From an uncultured Granulosicoccaceae bacterium (GTDB lineage Bacteria > Pseudomonadota > Gammaproteobacteria > Granulosicoccales > Granulosicoccaceae), in contig CALLOA010000027.1 of the NCBI GenBank assembly GCA_938005265.1, positions 16,642 to 80,641 of the forward strand: 64,000 nucleotides of DNA. Direction: 5' to 3'. Made by a program: the position numbers and the translations under genes. The notes beneath the pieces were generated by a model. That model worked only from the letters and a program-made list of their open reading frames with translations. It was not told the DNA's origin and did no database searches. Below are positions 27,401 to 35,079 of the stretch, in pieces; within the stretch, counting starts at the first letter, position 1; each line of letters starts with the position of its first letter.

Positions 27401-27769
27401 GAGCAATGGCAGGAGCTGGCGGCTATGCTACCCAAGCCGTGGCTCAAACGTATCAACAAGCGGCGGGACACCGCCTTGTCCGTGATGGAGAAGCAGGATT
27501 CCCCGTTCAGCGAGAAGCATAATGATGCCCGGCGCCTTCATTGTATAAAGCTTGAAATCCTCCGTGATGTTGAAACACCAGCAGAGGATAAGGCTTTACG
27601 TATGCAGTACCAGCTCGAGCAACTTCAGTCCGGCCCCGATTCTGCATTTAAAGATGCTGGAAAGGAACAATTGCGAGCCTATGAGGTGGATTGGCTCTGC
27701 CTGCCCCCTGCTGCCACGGGGATTGCAGCCACTTTGGAGCAACGATTTCGTAAAGCGCTGGGTCATTAG
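24449..27769 (+). CDS. large DUF349 domain protein
   Basis: 1106 residues starting at GTG. Several DUF349 units are visible as Trp-containing helical blocks, for example 'ALQQQWKEFGGCRVANQMWPDFKEAGDTAYAPCKEYFDGLKKQRE' and 'SLQAAWKVCGPASRKNDRKLWTEFNELCGQIFNKHREEQ', with strong coiled-coil potential between them. The N-terminal 200 residues resemble HEAT-like helical pairs. Two Ala/Glu/Ser/Thr-rich linkers (~355-440 and ~925-975) look disordered. No membrane segment. Similar long proteins occur in many gammaproteobacteria; the function of DUF349 is not established. Divergent from moxR. Confidence 0.82.
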   Translation: MLKGLIKPDLNAREAADRLTAIEQMAEPQRYQAELANAVENDEDASVRLAALAKITDLEMLADLVSKLIDAPASTEAQDRPVPDTLQAALKKQFGSVLQLSDGQQPAAGIKPIMESSPECRHLIACASPDEDDRAAALQKIDDETGLVRVVAEAQHHSTRLAAAERLQQPEQMQACLTKIKNRDKVAARLLQRRLSEHHAGIEKTELYQASIRQITSSMQTLSESVWSPQYAGQFIALEQRWNALDPAPGTAEQQAFRDAAGPASKKVEEQKLQLNQLEACQQTLAGITAATEKLAAASFETLHETATTCRKVADDAPRQWQLASEALTGENALQPAYDTALRKLQGLLKHAEAIANAEAAAANAAEATAVELPQSDTAISTDSAVSAETPTDPVAEPVLNADSSVTDPGTTASGDSAAESAAIEASAPAVSNEKATDQPPADKHKFSPVRRHKVIDAALSDEQFAATMSCVPELHQRLASLSQLLEKDQHRQSQLMEGVAKQLGALSATIAAGKWGTAEGMSNRIARKLEQIEGKERQPLQSRYDTQRKKLDELADWQDFAAKPKLEALVKTMQELPAQSLKPRELADEVKALQQQWKEFGGCRVANQMWPDFKEAGDTAYAPCKEYFDGLKKQREARIKNRKAVCQRLEDFVAENMPAGGRAVAEPSVDEANADSAEVSDEVTAEPVGDWKAMQRMLSDAQREWRNNRINGRKQDKQLEERFNKASEQVEQLIAPHFAAGETERQEIIEKTRKLAGNEINQHVINQAKSLQAAWKVCGPASRKNDRKLWTEFNELCGQIFNKHREEQRAQYKAGMAHVDRGREIVKTIRSLGKKSTEQEDKQFQELQDEFQGLAEFPEKIRKGLLRDFRNACDGYNTKRSNFGKKQERQELDALRQLAKICEQIENGSIDYRDFKEVEAVTKPAAETAEVEAEVEAENFADKNAEAAAHAGESEGGASENTAESSVESANAESASTDAEGWLEQWQELAAMLPKPWLKRINKRRDTALSVMEKQDSPFSEKHNDARRLHCIKLEILRDVETPAEDKALRMQYQLEQLQSGPDSAFKDAGKEQLRAYEVDWLCLPPAATGIAATLEQRFRKALGH

Positions 27770-27827
27770 TCAGTCTGTTTGGGGATTTTAGGCAGGCTTG
27801 CTTGAGTGGTTGCTTGTCGGGCACCAG

Positions 27828-27870
27828 TTAGTTTCTGTCTGAATCGCATATAGACTTTACTGGAAACTAA
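27828..27870 (+). promoter_or_regulatory. inverted repeat just upstream of the EAL gene
   Basis: TTAGTTTC (27828-27835) and GAAACTAA (27863-27870) form 8-bp arms with a 27-nt loop, ending 13 nt before the GTG start. It could be an operator or a structure near the ribosome-binding region; no clear Shine-Dalgarno is present. Confidence 0.25.
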
Positions 27871-27883
27871 TCTTTGTAAGATT

Positions 27884-29062
27884 GTGATCTCCCTGGACGA
27901 CATAAAATCTGCTCTGTCAGATGGCGAATTGCGCTTGTTTTACCAGCCTAAAGTGGGTTTGCTGAATGGTGAGGTAATCGGTGCCGAAGCACTGGCGCGT
28001 TGGTGCCGTAAAGACGGAACTATAGTCGGGCCGGATAATTTTATTGCCGTGGCTGAAGAGGGTGATCTACTGCACTCCATCACTCTGGAATTTCTCAATC
28101 AGGTAGTCGAAACAATCGGGCAGGTTCGCAATCGTTTTCCCGGGCTTTCGGTTTCCATGAATGTGACCCCCTATGATCTTGAGTCACACCATGTCAGCGA
28201 TGCTATCTCCGCGCATATTTCACAAGGACGGTTGAGCCCGGATGACTTGCAGGTCGAGATTACTGAAAGTGCAGTAATGACGCGTTTCGATCAGGTCTAT
28301 GAAGATATATTGCGTCTCAATGCCCTGGGTGTAGGCGTGTTAATGGATGATTTCGGTATTGGCTATTCATCACTGGACAGACTCAGTCGCTTGCCCTTTT
28401 CTGCCTTGAAGCTGGACAAAGGTGTAGTAACAAGAATGAGCACATCGCGGCAGAATCTGAATGTCGTCAAGTCATCGATATCCATGGCGCGTGAGCTGCG
28501 GATGATATCTGTAGCTGAAGGGGTTGAGTCTGAAGCTGCCTACAATTTTCTTGTAGCCAGTGGATGTGAACAAGCGCAAGGCTTCTGGATATCACAACCG
28601 CTGCAGGTTGATGACTATTTGGATTTTCTTGCTGAAGCACGTGTGTACCAGGGTTCCCAGATTGGTCGTGTGCATCAGGCAGTAATGAATATAGTGCAAT
28701 TCAGAAAAAGTCTGCTGGATGCTGCTTTTTGTAAAAATATTGCTGAGAACGATGTACTCGCCGTGGTGATTGACCCGGAAGTAAGATTGATGGCTGAAGA
28801 CTCACGCTTTGGAACCTGGTATTTTGGCATCGGCCAGGCATTGCGGGGTATCGCTGAATTTGATGAACTGAAAGATTCTTACTGCATGATGCACAGCACT
28901 GCACGAGAATTTATGGAGGAACTCAAAAGTGGTGCTGACAAAGAGGTAATTGATAAAAAACTACAACAGATAGATGAGGGCATTGTGCGCGTCTTGACGG
29001 GCTTGAACGGACTTGAACGGCGTCTTCTGTTAAACGGCGAATCAGGTCAGGATCATTGCTGA
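27884..29062 (+). CDS. EAL-domain c-di-GMP phosphodiesterase with degenerate CZB-like C-terminal domain
   Basis: The EAL domain (residues ~5-250) keeps the catalytic set: 'GAEALARW' (E35), 'SMNVTP' (N93), 'EITES' (E125), 'MDDFGIGYSSL' (D155/D156), 'LKLDK', 'AEGVES' (E212) and 'AQGFW'. It is therefore probably active, hydrolysing c-di-GMP in the cytosol. Residues ~265-385 resemble a chemoreceptor zinc-binding (CZB) domain: 'RFGTWYFGIGQALRGIAEFDELKDSYCMMHSTARE'. The CZB consensus HxW/CxxGxW/HxxxH reads VxF, SRFGTW (S307) and YxxxH (Y333, H337), so three of four zinc ligands are replaced. Start is GTG, with weak ribosome binding. EAL call secure, CZB call moderate. Confidence 0.85.
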   Translation: MISLDDIKSALSDGELRLFYQPKVGLLNGEVIGAEALARWCRKDGTIVGPDNFIAVAEEGDLLHSITLEFLNQVVETIGQVRNRFPGLSVSMNVTPYDLESHHVSDAISAHISQGRLSPDDLQVEITESAVMTRFDQVYEDILRLNALGVGVLMDDFGIGYSSLDRLSRLPFSALKLDKGVVTRMSTSRQNLNVVKSSISMARELRMISVAEGVESEAAYNFLVASGCEQAQGFWISQPLQVDDYLDFLAEARVYQGSQIGRVHQAVMNIVQFRKSLLDAAFCKNIAENDVLAVVIDPEVRLMAEDSRFGTWYFGIGQALRGIAEFDELKDSYCMMHSTAREFMEELKSGADKEVIDKKLQQIDEGIVRVLTGLNGLERRLLLNGESGQDHC

Positions 29063-29585
29063 CATCAGGCTCTGGTTCGTATATCCAGCAAATCCAGCAT
29101 ACACAAGTTGAATAATGGAACCCCCAAACCATGTCATTTGAGTGTGTCTTTGGTTATTGGCCTGCCTATGAATTTACCCTGCTGCAAGTTTTGGCGGGTA
29201 TTTCAAATCCTTGGCGGATAGTGTTGCCTGATGTTTATAATTTATCGGACAAAACTTAACCGGCATTGTTGCTAATGCATCTCGCAGGGACACCGGATAT
29301 ACCTCATATGGGGTATTACGGGCCTCTTTCTGGTTTGGTAAGGTCTTACCGCCATCTGCACTACATATGCTGAAACCCAACAGCTCTTTTTAATGGCCGG
29401 CATACAGTTTTTTTAATCGATTTCCCGCATTTTACGGAAATGGCAGTGCTTTTGGTTTAGTCAATTCTCGCGCTATGGATTGGGGTAGATGCCTGAAGAT
29501 TAATGTGATCTGCAAGGGCTCGACGCGTTCGGATAAAGCAGCCTTAATGCCTTTAGCCAACAAAAAAATTCAAGGAGATTTACAC
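29063..29585. other. 523-bp intergenic region upstream of the secreted FN3 protein
   Basis: No convincing gene. The antisense 68-codon ORF at 29174-29380 has no ribosome-binding site or family resemblance. Structures seen: GGTAAG-GT-CTTACC (29337-29350), TACC-tcatatgg-GGTA just before it, and a near-repeat 'ttggcgggta'/'ttggcggata' around 29195-29220. It ends in a strong ribosome-binding site (AAGGAG) for the next gene. Long leader length suggests regulation, but I recognise no known riboswitch. Confidence 0.5.
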
Positions 29586-30449
29586 ATGGGAAGACTTTCT
29601 ACACTTTCTACATTAGCCAGCCCCATTCTGCTCTGTTTCACTATTGCTACAGCGACAACCGCACAGGCAGCTTCCGAACGAATGGTCATCAACTACAGAG
29701 GAACTGATACTGCAGTTCCCAAAGTTGTTCCGGATACTTTAGGAGTTGGCTCTAATGCTAATGGAATGCTCGATGCCAACTGTTTTGTGGCCGATATATT
29801 CGATCTGCAAAGCGGTGAATTACTGGGTACTGCTGAGGATTGTCTGAGTGCGATTGCTGCAGGTACTGATACAGAGAGTGGCAGTGGTGAGCAGTTAGTG
29901 GGTACGACCGTATTCAATCTGGCAGATGGGCGTCTTGTGGTGCAGGGGTTGACGAGTGTACAGGCAGTGAACTGGCCTACGCAAAACGGTGATGTTGTTT
30001 TCACACATATAACCGGTGCCAATTCGCCCAATGATGCAGTTCTGCGGGGAGAGGGTGAATTCGCAAGCACAGGTGTCTATGCCAGCGCATCGGCTCGAGT
30101 AAGATTGTCCGGTCAGGTTGATCTCAGTCAGCTTTCAGAAGGGCAAATTACATTTGATTGTATTTTCGTGGTTGATGTTGATGCGGGTGCCGACATGATG
30201 GCTGTGAGCGGGCAACGCTATGACGCGACACAAGGGGAGATTTTCTGGCCACGAAACCCGGAATTTAGTGAATATGCTGTTTATCGCGATGGCGTATTGC
30301 ATGCCACCTCGAATGGCACGAGTTTTTATGAGTCTGTGCTTGATGGTGGTGTCAGTTATCAGTACAGAGTTGAGGCCGTAACTGATGAAGGTGGTGTCAC
30401 TATTGGTAGTGTCACTATACCTGGCCAAGCCGGGCCCGGAAGCAACTAA
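29586..30449 (+). CDS. secreted protein with C-terminal fibronectin type III-like domain
   Basis: 287 residues. The ATG at 29586 is preceded by 'aaggagatttacac', a strong ribosome-binding site, and opens a clean Sec signal peptide 'GRLSTLSTLASPILLCFTIATATTAQA|A'; the upstream part of the tracked ORF is rejected. The mature region starts with a beta-rich segment of unknown family ('FVADIFDLQSGELLGTAEDCLSAI') and ends in an FN3-like module ('EYAVYRDGVLHATSNGTSFYESVLDGGVSYQYRVEAVTDEGG'). The 'VYRDG' FN3 style is the same as in the GH16 enzyme at 42-44 kb. Followed by a strong terminator. Probably extracellular or surface-associated. Confidence 0.7.
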   Translation: MGRLSTLSTLASPILLCFTIATATTAQAASERMVINYRGTDTAVPKVVPDTLGVGSNANGMLDANCFVADIFDLQSGELLGTAEDCLSAIAAGTDTESGSGEQLVGTTVFNLADGRLVVQGLTSVQAVNWPTQNGDVVFTHITGANSPNDAVLRGEGEFASTGVYASASARVRLSGQVDLSQLSEGQITFDCIFVVDVDAGADMMAVSGQRYDATQGEIFWPRNPEFSEYAVYRDGVLHATSNGTSFYESVLDGGVSYQYRVEAVTDEGGVTIGSVTIPGQAGPGSN

Positions 30450-30468
30450 GGGTGTACGTGGGCTGGTA

Positions 30469-30495
30469 ACTGAGGCAGGATTGGCCTGCCTCAGT
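30469..30495. terminator. bidirectional terminator
   Basis: ACTGAGGCAGG-ATTGG-CCTGCCTCAGT is a perfect 11-bp stem with a 5-nt loop between the convergent FN3 protein and dehydrogenase genes. Confidence 0.75.
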
Positions 30496-30536
30496 CACAC
30501 TGTGCTTAATCGTTTTGGTAACTATCAGGTGATCTA

Positions 30537-31403
30537 CTAATTTTTTTCAGGTAAGGCCGGTATCGTTTTCAATGATGCAAGCAGGGCATGCCCGAAATCA
30601 TCACGGCTCACTGCTGTATCGTGTTGCCTGCCGTGTTGCTGATAGGTATTGTCGATAACGTCCAGTGCGGCGATAACATCTTTCTCCAGAATTCCAATGG
30701 TATTGTCGGGCTGGTAATTTTCATGGCTCCAGTCTATTGCGTCCATTCTGTTTGAAAACCAGTTGCTACCAGAACTGCTGTTGACTACGTCAAGCAATTT
30801 GTCCGCTGGCATGCCGAGTTGCTCGGCATGCGCAAGACTCTTGCGCACGCTGATTACATTGCAAGCTGCGATGTAGTTATTGAGAACTTTGGCGAGCATG
30901 CCCTGGCCGGTTTCACCGAGATGGAAAATATTTTTGCCCATGGCATTGAAAGCCGGCATCAGTGCCGCTACTTCAGATTTCTCTCCTCCGATCATAAAAC
31001 TGAGATTACGCTGTCGGGCAGCAACTGGCGCACCTGACATGGGTGCGTCAATCAAGTTTACATCGCCCGGTAGATGTTGATGAAGGGATTCTATATAGCG
31101 GGGTGACACAGTGGAGCTGATGATCAGCCGCTGTGGATAGGAACCTTTTTTGTAGACGGCATGGTCGCCAAAACAGATATCTTGAATCTGATATTGGTCT
31201 CTGACGACAATCAGCAGAATATCATCGCTATGCAGGCCGTCCAATGAGTCCAGCATATATTGCTGGAAGTCCGGGAACTCTGATTTTGGCCTGACATCAA
31301 ACCCCAGAGCGTCAAAACCGGCCGATCTCAGCGCTATAGCCATGGGGAGTCCCATGGCTCCGCAACCGGCGACTATTATCCTGGAAAGCATCTGCTGGTC
31401 CAT
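30537..31403 (-). CDS. NAD(P)-dependent 3-hydroxyisobutyrate dehydrogenase family protein
   Basis: Beta-hydroxyacid dehydrogenase family, 288 residues. The N-terminal Rossmann motif is 'IIVAGCGAMGLPMAIALRSAGFDALGFD', substrate-binding 'DAPMSGAPVAARQRNLSFMIGG', and catalytic Lys in 'GQGMLAKVLNNYIAACNVISVREAL'-like 'GMLAKVLNNYIAACN'. The usual 'TM' turn is 'SSTVSPRYIESL'. The start region contains a 12-bp duplication giving two in-frame ATGs ('MDQQM'); either may be used, with GAGG upstream of the first. Substrate not deducible; convergent with the FN3 gene and divergent from the M48-TerB gene. Confidence 0.85.
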   Translation of the reverse strand: MDQQMLSRIIVAGCGAMGLPMAIALRSAGFDALGFDVRPKSEFPDFQQYMLDSLDGLHSDDILLIVVRDQYQIQDICFGDHAVYKKGSYPQRLIISSTVSPRYIESLHQHLPGDVNLIDAPMSGAPVAARQRNLSFMIGGEKSEVAALMPAFNAMGKNIFHLGETGQGMLAKVLNNYIAACNVISVRKSLAHAEQLGMPADKLLDVVNSSSGSNWFSNRMDAIDWSHENYQPDNTIGILEKDVIAALDVIDNTYQQHGRQHDTAVSRDDFGHALLASLKTIPALPEKN

Positions 31404-31412
31404 CTGCTGGTC
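31389..31412. repeat. 12-bp perfect tandem duplication covering the start codon
   Basis: On the plus strand 'catctgctggtc' occurs twice; on the minus strand this is gaccagcagATG twice, so the start codon of the dehydrogenase is duplicated in frame. A further 10-bp near-repeat ('taaggcgttt'/'taaggcgttg', 31416-31435) follows immediately upstream. Confidence 0.85.
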
Positions 31413-31506
31413 CTCTAAGGCGTTTTAAGGCGTTGTTGCCGAGATTGTATCTCGAGTGCGATAATTTCCCCTGAAAGACAAGACTTAATAACTGGAGTAC
31501 ATTGCC

Positions 31507-32706
31507 TTGCCGGATCAATTGCGTTACCGAAATGATAAATCACTCTTCGATTCCCTGCTTGAAGACCGTGATGTTAAACGGGTCAATGAGCTAATACAGA
31601 AGCGTGAGGAGGAGGGGCCACAGGGCGTGCGTCGCCAGTTGCTGTCGACCTCTGTGAGACTCAGCAGCGGTATGGCGCCAGGCATTCATGCGATGGCGAA
31701 GGATTGTGCTGAAAGGCTGGAGATGGATATTCCGCTGGAGCTATATGTCTATTCAAGTCCGACATTCAATGCGGCCTGCTTCAAGCCAGAAGAAGGTAGA
31801 TTGTTTGTCATGTTTTCCTCCAGCTTACTTGAGGGTTTTACTGAAACGGAATTGAAATTTGTTATGGGCCATGAGTTTGGCCACTATATCTACGGCCATC
31901 ACGATATACCCATAGGTTATCTATTGAAAGGGCGCAGTAAACCTGGCCCCAAGCTCGCGCTGGAGCTTTTTGCCTGGTCAAGAAATGCTGAAGTATCTGC
32001 CGATCGCGCGGGTGCCTGGTGCGCACGGGATTTCAATAGTGTTGCAAGCGCATTGTTTAAATTGTCTTCAGGTTTGACTGGCAGTTTTATTAAATTCAAT
32101 CTGGATGAATTTCTCAGTCAGGTTGATGAAATGCAGGCCGTTGACGCTGAGCCCGGACAGGGTGCCTCGCAGGCTGACTGGTTCTCAACCCACCCCTTCA
32201 GTCCGCTCAGAGTGCGTGCTCTGCAGCTATTCCATGATTCTGAACTGATGAAGGAGCAGGGTGGCACTTCAATTGACGAAATGGATGTCGGTGTGCAGCG
32301 TACGATGAGTTTGATGGAGCCCAGTTATCTGGACGGGCGAACTGACGCTGCCATCGCTATGCGCCATCTGTTGTTTGCAGGTGCCGTTGTCGTTGCATCT
32401 GCAAGCGGCGAGGTCAGTAAAGAAGAAATTGAAGTATTCGAGAAGTTTTTTGAAAAAGGCGATTTCAGCGACAAGCTTAATATCGAGCGTCTGCGTGATG
32501 AACTACCGTCCAGAATTAGCAGGGTTTGTGAGCAAACCACAGTAACCCAACGTATGCAGGTGGTACGCGACCTCTGCACAATTGCGCGAGCTGAAAACGG
32601 TATCAGCCCTGAAGAGCGCGACGTTATTAATGAAATAGCAGATGGTTTGGAAGTTTCGCGTAACTTTATCTGTCAGTCTATCGAAAAAGATCCTGAACCG
32701 GATTAG
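31507..32706 (+). CDS. M48-family metallopeptidase fused to a TerB-like domain
   Basis: 399 residues, no signal peptide or membrane helix, so apparently cytosolic. Residues ~55-240 are a peptidase domain with HExxH in 'FVMGHEFGHYIYGHHD' (His122) and the third-ligand Glu in 'RNAEVSADRAGAW'; 'YVYSSPTFNAACFKPEEGRLFVMFSSSLLEGFTETEL' is M48-like. Residues ~285-395 form a helical TerB/DjlA-like module ('HLLFAGAVVVASASGEVSKEEIEVFEKFF...LCTIARAENGISPEERDVINEIAD'). The start is a TTG with GGAG 10 nt upstream. The combination recurs in gammaproteobacteria, role unknown. Confidence 0.78.
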   Translation: MPDQLRYRNDKSLFDSLLEDRDVKRVNELIQKREEEGPQGVRRQLLSTSVRLSSGMAPGIHAMAKDCAERLEMDIPLELYVYSSPTFNAACFKPEEGRLFVMFSSSLLEGFTETELKFVMGHEFGHYIYGHHDIPIGYLLKGRSKPGPKLALELFAWSRNAEVSADRAGAWCARDFNSVASALFKLSSGLTGSFIKFNLDEFLSQVDEMQAVDAEPGQGASQADWFSTHPFSPLRVRALQLFHDSELMKEQGGTSIDEMDVGVQRTMSLMEPSYLDGRTDAAIAMRHLLFAGAVVVASASGEVSKEEIEVFEKFFEKGDFSDKLNIERLRDELPSRISRVCEQTTVTQRMQVVRDLCTIARAENGISPEERDVINEIADGLEVSRNFICQSIEKDPEPD

Positions 32707-32760
32707 TTTCGTACACAGTAATTTGATATCAGCAGTCGGTACCAACGGTATCTTTTAATT

Positions 32761-32780
32761 TGCTTCAATCTGCTTCAATC
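32761..32780. repeat. 10-bp perfect tandem repeat
   Basis: 'tgcttcaatc' twice in the 112-bp gap before the ABC transporter gene. Confidence 0.7.
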
Positions 32781-32818
32781 CGGCCCCGGTTAAACGGCAA
32801 AATCTACTATAACAGCTT

Positions 32819-34651
32819 ATGATTGCCCGTTTCTTTGAAAGCCTGATTGACCCCCTGGAAGCGCGGCCGGTGCAAAAGCCACCGGCCACCACGCGCGAAT
32901 TTTTTTCCTACCATTTACGTCCCTATCGCAAGTTGATAGTGATCGCGCTGGCGATTGGGGGTGTGGCATCAGTTTCTGAAATATTGCTTTATGTTTTTCT
33001 TGGCCAGCTGGTCGATTGGATGGCCCACACCGAGCGAGCTGATTTTTTTTCCGAACACGGAATCGCACTTGTGTTGATGTTGATAACGGTTGTGATCATC
33101 AGGCCGTTATCTTCGCTGTCATCACGTGCAATGATGAATCTGGCGCTTGCGCCGGGTATTGCCAATGCCATTCGTTGGCAGAATCATCGCTATGTTATGC
33201 GGCAGAGTTTGAGTTTCTTCCAGAATGATTTTGCTGGTCGAGTCGCACAGAAAGTCATGCAGACGGGTAATTCACTACGCGAGGCTCTGTTCAATGTCGT
33301 AGACGGTGTTTGGTTTCTGGTGATCTATCTGGTTGGTATCGTGATCTACTTTAGCGGCACTGATCAGGAGCTTTTGTTGCCGGTATTGCTGTGGATAGTC
33401 GGTTACCTGCTGGTGATTTTTACCATGGTTAAACCGGTGCAGAAAAAATCCAGGCAGCTGTCTGAAGCAACGTCGGTGCTGACCGGGCGCATAGTAGATA
33501 GCTATACCAATATTCAATCAGTAAAATTGTTTGCACATGCCGAGCAGGAAGAATCTTATGCGGCTGATGGCATCGCGCGGCATACCAGTGCCTTTCGCAT
33601 AATGATGCGTGCGGTTTTAAGTATGACCGTGGCTTTGACAGTGCTTAATACTTTGTTGGTTGTTGCAACAGCCGGCTTGTCAATTGTGCTTTGGCAACAG
33701 GGAAAAGTTTCGGTGGGTGATATTGCAGTAGTCAACGGATTGGTGATTCGCCTGTCGCAGATGTCTGGTTGGATTCTCAGGACAGTGACATCCCTGTTTG
33801 AGAATATCGGTGCGGTGGAGAACGGCATGGAAACCATTTCCCAGAACACCCTGGTGCTGGACTCGCCTGATGCAACCACTCTTGATGTCACCCGCGGAGC
33901 CATTGAATTTCGACAGGTTAATTTTAACTACGCGTCAGAAACTACTGTGATTAATAACTGCAACCTGAGCGTCAAGCCGGGAGAGCGCGTAGGTTTGGTG
34001 GGGCGTTCAGGTGCTGGCAAGTCAACGCTGGTTAATCTTTTATTGAGATTCTATGATATTGATTCCGGTGAAATACTGATTGATGGCCAGAATCTAAGTC
34101 AGGTAACCCAGCATTCACTGCGCAGTAATATTGGTGTCGTTACTCAGGATACCTCTCTTCTGCATCGATCGATTCGAGATAACATTGCTTATGGGCGGCA
34201 AGCCGCTGAGCAGGCTGATGTCATAGCAGCTGCAAGAACTGCATCTGCAGATGTATTTATAGATGATCTGAAGGATATGCACGGCAGGCACGGTTACGAA
34301 GCACTGGTAGGCGAACGCGGCGTCAAATTATCCGGTGGCCAGAGGCAACGTATAGCGATCGCTCGCGTGATTCTCAAGAATGCACCGATTCTGGTGCTGG
34401 ATGAAGCGACGTCATCCCTGGATTCAGAGGTAGAGCAGGCGATACAAGAGCAGTTGTACCGGCTAATGGAAGGAAAAACCGTGTTAGCCGTTGCACACCG
34501 CTTGTCAACAATCGCGGCTCTGGATCGGCTGGTCGTGCTTGATGCCGGCCGGATTGTGGAGCAGGGTTCACATGAAGATCTGTTGAACAGCCAAGGGCTT
34601 TATGCATCATTGTGGCAGCGCCAGTCCGGTGGGTTTCTGGGTCAATCCTGA
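32819..34651 (+). CDS. ABC transporter, fused permease-ATPase (MsbA/multidrug type)
   Basis: 610-residue half-transporter, expected to work as a homodimer in the inner membrane. The N-terminal ABC transmembrane domain (~40-335) has about six helices; the nucleotide-binding domain follows with Walker A 'GRSGAGKSTLVNLLLRFYD' (~395), Q-loop 'VTQDTSLLHRSIRDNI', signature 'LSGGQRQRIAIAR' (~504), Walker B 'PILVLDEATSSLD' (~521) and the H-loop 'VAHRLSTI'. Exporter architecture; substrate unknown (lipid, peptide or drug). No adaptor protein gene is adjacent. Confidence 0.9.
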   Translation: MIARFFESLIDPLEARPVQKPPATTREFFSYHLRPYRKLIVIALAIGGVASVSEILLYVFLGQLVDWMAHTERADFFSEHGIALVLMLITVVIIRPLSSLSSRAMMNLALAPGIANAIRWQNHRYVMRQSLSFFQNDFAGRVAQKVMQTGNSLREALFNVVDGVWFLVIYLVGIVIYFSGTDQELLLPVLLWIVGYLLVIFTMVKPVQKKSRQLSEATSVLTGRIVDSYTNIQSVKLFAHAEQEESYAADGIARHTSAFRIMMRAVLSMTVALTVLNTLLVVATAGLSIVLWQQGKVSVGDIAVVNGLVIRLSQMSGWILRTVTSLFENIGAVENGMETISQNTLVLDSPDATTLDVTRGAIEFRQVNFNYASETTVINNCNLSVKPGERVGLVGRSGAGKSTLVNLLLRFYDIDSGEILIDGQNLSQVTQHSLRSNIGVVTQDTSLLHRSIRDNIAYGRQAAEQADVIAAARTASADVFIDDLKDMHGRHGYEALVGERGVKLSGGQRQRIAIARVILKNAPILVLDEATSSLDSEVEQAIQEQLYRLMEGKTVLAVAHRLSTIAALDRLVVLDAGRIVEQGSHEDLLNSQGLYASLWQRQSGGFLGQS

Positions 34652-35031
34652 TTCCTATGGCCTGCTGTGATTTGTGAAGTCTGCTGCGTTCTTATTCTGT
34701 ACGGACAATTTCCTCTATTTGGCCAGTTATTTTTTGGAATGGCTTTCTATCTGACCGTATTCACCTTCTAGCGAAAAAAGCTTCTTTACAACTTCTTTGC
34801 CTATAACCAGCGTCATACTGCATTGCCTTCAGCCGGGTAAAGTATGAAGTTGTTCGCATTTTTCCAAGTCACTAATTCCTTTTGCATTATGACGCTTCCA
34901 CAGCCGTGCAAATTGGCTCTGTGTGGCCGACAACTTGATAGGAGAAAAGACGATTTTCTTTTTCAACGACCTTGATTATTAACCCTGTAATTATCTTTGT
35001 AGATAAGGGCGGGATAGTTGAAGGAACGCCT
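34652..35031. other. 380-bp intergenic region before the exostosin-like gene
   Basis: I see no gene, RNA or strong hairpin here. The 3' end holds a Shine-Dalgarno-like 'gaaggaac' (about 35020) that could serve a 15-codon ORF or a GTG start (see next entries). Confidence 0.5.
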
Positions 35032-35079
35032 ATGTGGGCGACATCTGTTTTTCGGATTTCAATCTGGACTTTGATATGA
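35032..35079 (+). CDS. possible 15-codon leader peptide ORF
   Basis: ATG at 35032 opens MWATSVFRISIWTLI and stops at TGA 35077-35079, overlapping the ATG of the exostosin-like gene (35076) in an ATGA arrangement. AAGGA lies 6 nt upstream. If translated, it would couple initiation of the downstream gene. The alternative is that the same Shine-Dalgarno drives the GTG at 35034, extending the downstream protein by 14 residues. Not distinguishable by eye. Confidence 0.25.
   Translation: MWATSVFRISIWTLI

Noticed and set aside
29174-29380. 68-codon minus-strand ORF in a 523-bp gap
   Set aside because: No ribosome-binding site, no family resemblance, and it crosses hairpins of the intergenic region; likely chance.
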